Under the pieces are notes generated by a model. The model was not told where the DNA came from and did no database searches. It saw only the letters and a list, made by a program, of their open reading frames with translations. A program made the position numbers and the translations under genes. From DASRHG01 sp035650655 (GTDB lineage Bacteria; Desulfobacterota; Binatia; DP-6), in the NCBI GenBank assembly GCA_035650655.1, contig DASRHG010000080.1:1-33246 (forward strand): a DNA stretch of 33,246 bases, written 5' to 3'. Shown here one piece after another: positions 31,678 to 33,246 of this stretch (positions within the stretch are counted from its first letter, which is position 1; each line of letters starts with the position of its first letter).

Positions 31678-32874
31678 TCAGCGGCGCCGCACGCCGCCGA
31701 ACGACGGGGGGCGTCCCCTCGGCGCCGCCGTCTCCTCGCGCGCGCGAGCGACGACGACGCGGTCGCCCGGCGCGAGACCGCTCGTGATCTCGGTGAAGCG
31801 GTCGTCGGCGATGCCGATCTCGACCGGGACCGGGCGAGGCTCGCCGTGCGCGTCGAGCATCCAGACCCGATGCCCCGGCGGGGTCTCGTGCTCCGCGGCC
31901 GCGGCCCCCGAGTCCGCCGTCCGCGGCGGGCGGAAGCGGAGCGCGCTGGTCGCGACGCGGAGCGCGTCCCGGTGCTCCGCGGTCACGATCGTCACGTTCG
32001 CGGTCATGCCCGGCTTCAGCCGGAGGTCCTGGTTGTCGACGTGCACGATCACGTCGTAGGTGACGACGTTCTGCACGGTCGTCGGTGCGTTCCGGACCTC
32101 GCTCACGCGGCCCTCGAAGACCATGCCCGGGTAGGCGTCGACGCTGAACCTCGCCGGCTGGCCGTCGGCCACGCCGCCGATGTCGGATTCCGACACGCTC
32201 ACGTCGACCAGCATCTTGGTCAGGTCCTCGGCGACGAGGAAGAGGGTCGGGGTCTGGAACGTCGCGGCGACGGTCTGCCCGACGTCGACGTTCCGCGACA
32301 CGACGACGCCGTCGACGGGGGAGACGATGTCCGTGTACGCGAGGTTCACCTCCGCCTCGTGCAGCGCGGCCGTCTTGCTCTGGATGTCGGCTTCGTCGAG
32401 CGCGATCTGCGCCCGCGCCTGCTCGTCCTGGCTCGCCGCGAGGTCGTAGTCGCTCTGCGCGACGATGCCCCCGCGCATGAGCTCCCGGTTGCGCCGGAGC
32501 GTGACGCGCTTCAGGTCGGCATCCGCGCGATCCTTCGCGAGCTTCGCCTTCGCGTTCGCGAGGTCGGCGCGCGCGGCGTCGAGCTTCACCTGGAACGGCC
32601 GGGGGTCGATCTTCGCGAGCGGCTGCCCGCGCGTCACGCGGGTGTTGAAGTCGACGAAGATCGCCTGGATCGGGCCCGAGACGTACGTGCCGACCTGCAC
32701 CGTCTTGAGCGGGTTCACGGTGCCCGTCGCGGTGATCGTCGCGGTGATCGGGCCGCGGTCGACGACGGCGGTCACGTACGTCGGATCGTGCTCGCGCCGG
32801 CCGGGCCAGCCGAGGATCAGCCCGGCGGCGACGATCGCGACCGCGATCGTGACCCAGACGGCGCGGCGGCCCAT
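31678..32874 (-). CDS. MacA-type periplasmic adaptor (membrane fusion protein)
   Basis: A 398-residue adaptor. An N-terminal membrane anchor (about 5-23) is followed by a barrel-sandwich/biotinyl-lipoyl half (VGTYVSGPIQAIFVDFNTRV), a long coiled-coil hairpin (about 95-190), the second lipoyl half (TDIVSPVDGVVVSRNVDVGQ) and a beta-barrel (FSVDAYPGMVFEGRV). It joins the MacB pump to an outer-membrane channel, which is not encoded here. ATG 32874 matches the predicted transcription start; GTG 32880 is the other possible start. Confidence 0.9.
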   Translation of the reverse strand: MGRRAVWVTIAVAIVAAGLILGWPGRREHDPTYVTAVVDRGPITATITATGTVNPLKTVQVGTYVSGPIQAIFVDFNTRVTRGQPLAKIDPRPFQVKLDAARADLANAKAKLAKDRADADLKRVTLRRNRELMRGGIVAQSDYDLAASQDEQARAQIALDEADIQSKTAALHEAEVNLAYTDIVSPVDGVVVSRNVDVGQTVAATFQTPTLFLVAEDLTKMLVDVSVSESDIGGVADGQPARFSVDAYPGMVFEGRVSEVRNAPTTVQNVVTYDVIVHVDNQDLRLKPGMTANVTIVTAEHRDALRVATSALRFRPPRTADSGAAAAEHETPPGHRVWMLDAHGEPRPVPVEIGIADDRFTEITSGLAPGDRVVVARAREETAAPRGRPPSFGGVRRR

Positions 32875-32880
32875 GCCCAC

Positions 32881-32908
32881 ATCATGATGGGGCCGTGCGC
32901 GGAGTCAA
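32881..32908 (-). promoter_or_regulatory. Promoter of the MacAB operon, probably leaderless
   Basis: TTGACT (32908-32903, five of six) and CATGAT (32886-32881, four of six) are 16 bases apart. The start point falls at or next to ATG 32874, and no ribosome site is present, so the message is probably leaderless. Confidence 0.5.
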
Positions 32909-32918
32909 CGTGCGAGCG

Positions 32919-33246
32919 CTACTTCGCGACGACCTCGGCCGTCGCCTCGCGGCGGACGCGCTCGAGGTCCTCGGCGGTCACCGCGTGGAGGCTCGGATCG
33001 CGCCGCAGGAGGAGGATGATCCCGCCCGGCACGGAGAGCGGGATCTTCTCGATCCAGAACCCGAGGTTCCCGATCAGGAACGCCTTCGCGGCTCCCGCCT
33101 TGCTCCCGAGCAGCCAGACGAAGACGAGCTCGCGGACGCCTTCGCCCGACGCCGACGGCGCGACGAACGTCCCGAAGGTCATGACGGCCGACGCGAACAG
33201 GACCTCGCTCGCGTGCACGCCGGCGGCACCGAGCGACATCGCGTTC
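32919..33246 (-). CDS. LPG-synthase-like membrane protein, C-terminal part
   Basis: The reading frame is open through the right edge, so the N-terminus is missing; an internal ATG at 33239 is unlikely to be the true start. Visible are two to three membrane segments and the motif PSASGEGVRELVFVWLL (about 17 residues), typical of the last helices of the LPG-synthase transmembrane/UPF0104 group, and a charged C-terminal helix (DLERVRREATAEV). It is the second member of this group in the window. Function unknown beyond lipid or glycolipid handling in the family. Confidence 0.7.
   Translation of the reverse strand, partial: NAMSLGAAGVHASEVLFASAVMTFGTFVAPSASGEGVRELVFVWLLGSKAGAAKAFLIGNLGFWIEKIPLSVPGGIILLLRRDPSLHAVTAEDLERVRREATAEVVAK

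Noticed and set aside
1..33246. CRISPR arrays, tRNA or rRNA genes, transposases, integrases
   Set aside because: None seen on reading through both strands; no regular spaced repeats or mobile-element genes.

Overview
The window is about 33 kb of very GC-rich, densely packed bacterial chromosome with no rRNA, tRNA, CRISPR array, transposase or integrase. Gene content (outer-membrane DUF1302 protein, MltD-like transglycosylase, BamE-like lipid-face protein, MacAB pump, IleRS-LspA, Mrp, 7Fe ferredoxin, thiolase/DUF35, flavin-dependent luciferase-like oxidoreductase, several ferritin-like diiron proteins) suggests a diderm, metabolically versatile uncultured lineage of the Rokubacteria, Binatota or Deltaproteobacteria type. 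That placement is inference; no marker here fixes the phylum.

Layout. 1-2.2 kb: a DUF1302 outer-membrane protein (cut by the left edge) diverges from a periplasmic lytic transglycosylase. 2.2-3.5 kb: a minus-strand unit of a 69-residue unknown protein, MobA and a Nudix hydrolase. 3.6-5.2 kb: a sirtuin converges on a secreted OB-fold/coiled-coil/BamE-like protein. 5.2-7.1 kb: an overlapping operon of DUF35 protein, SCP-x type thiolase and a small glutaredoxin. 7.1-7.6 kb: a decayed VOC-like fragment and a small hypothetical gene. 7.7-12 kb: luciferase-like oxidoreductase, ileS, lspA. 12-13 kb: Mrp ATPase. 13.2-17.2 kb: XRE regulator, three-GAF histidine kinase, Smr protein and a CDP-alcohol phosphatidyltransferase.

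17.1-23.5 kb is the most unusual block. All genes lie on the minus strand, mostly joined by 4-base stop/start overlaps: an SCP2-like small protein, a ferritin-like diiron protein with a full ligand set, its paralogue that has lost the second half of the iron site, a Gfo/Idh/MocA dehydrogenase, then a TetR gene with a visible promoter and operator, a third diiron protein and a membrane protein. The arrangement resembles a catalytic alpha plus non-catalytic beta oxygenase with an accessory lipid-binding protein, but the family is not one of the classical multicomponent monooxygenases. A lipase-like hydrolase and a 7Fe ferredoxin lie just beyond and could supply substrate and electrons.

24.8-29.1 kb: a cell-envelope set (LysM/coiled-coil protein, zinc-ribbon TPR protein, L,D-transpeptidase) and a secernin-family peptidase. 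29.1-29.7 kb: a small HTH gene preceded by a leader with mutually exclusive hairpins, one a U8 terminator, and a short upstream ORF; this looks like an attenuator. 29.7-32.9 kb: MacA-MacB type efflux genes. The right edge cuts a second LPG-synthase-like membrane protein.

Promoters with TTGAC-type -35 boxes can be read upstream of several units, some so close to the start codon that leaderless or nearly leaderless messages are implied.
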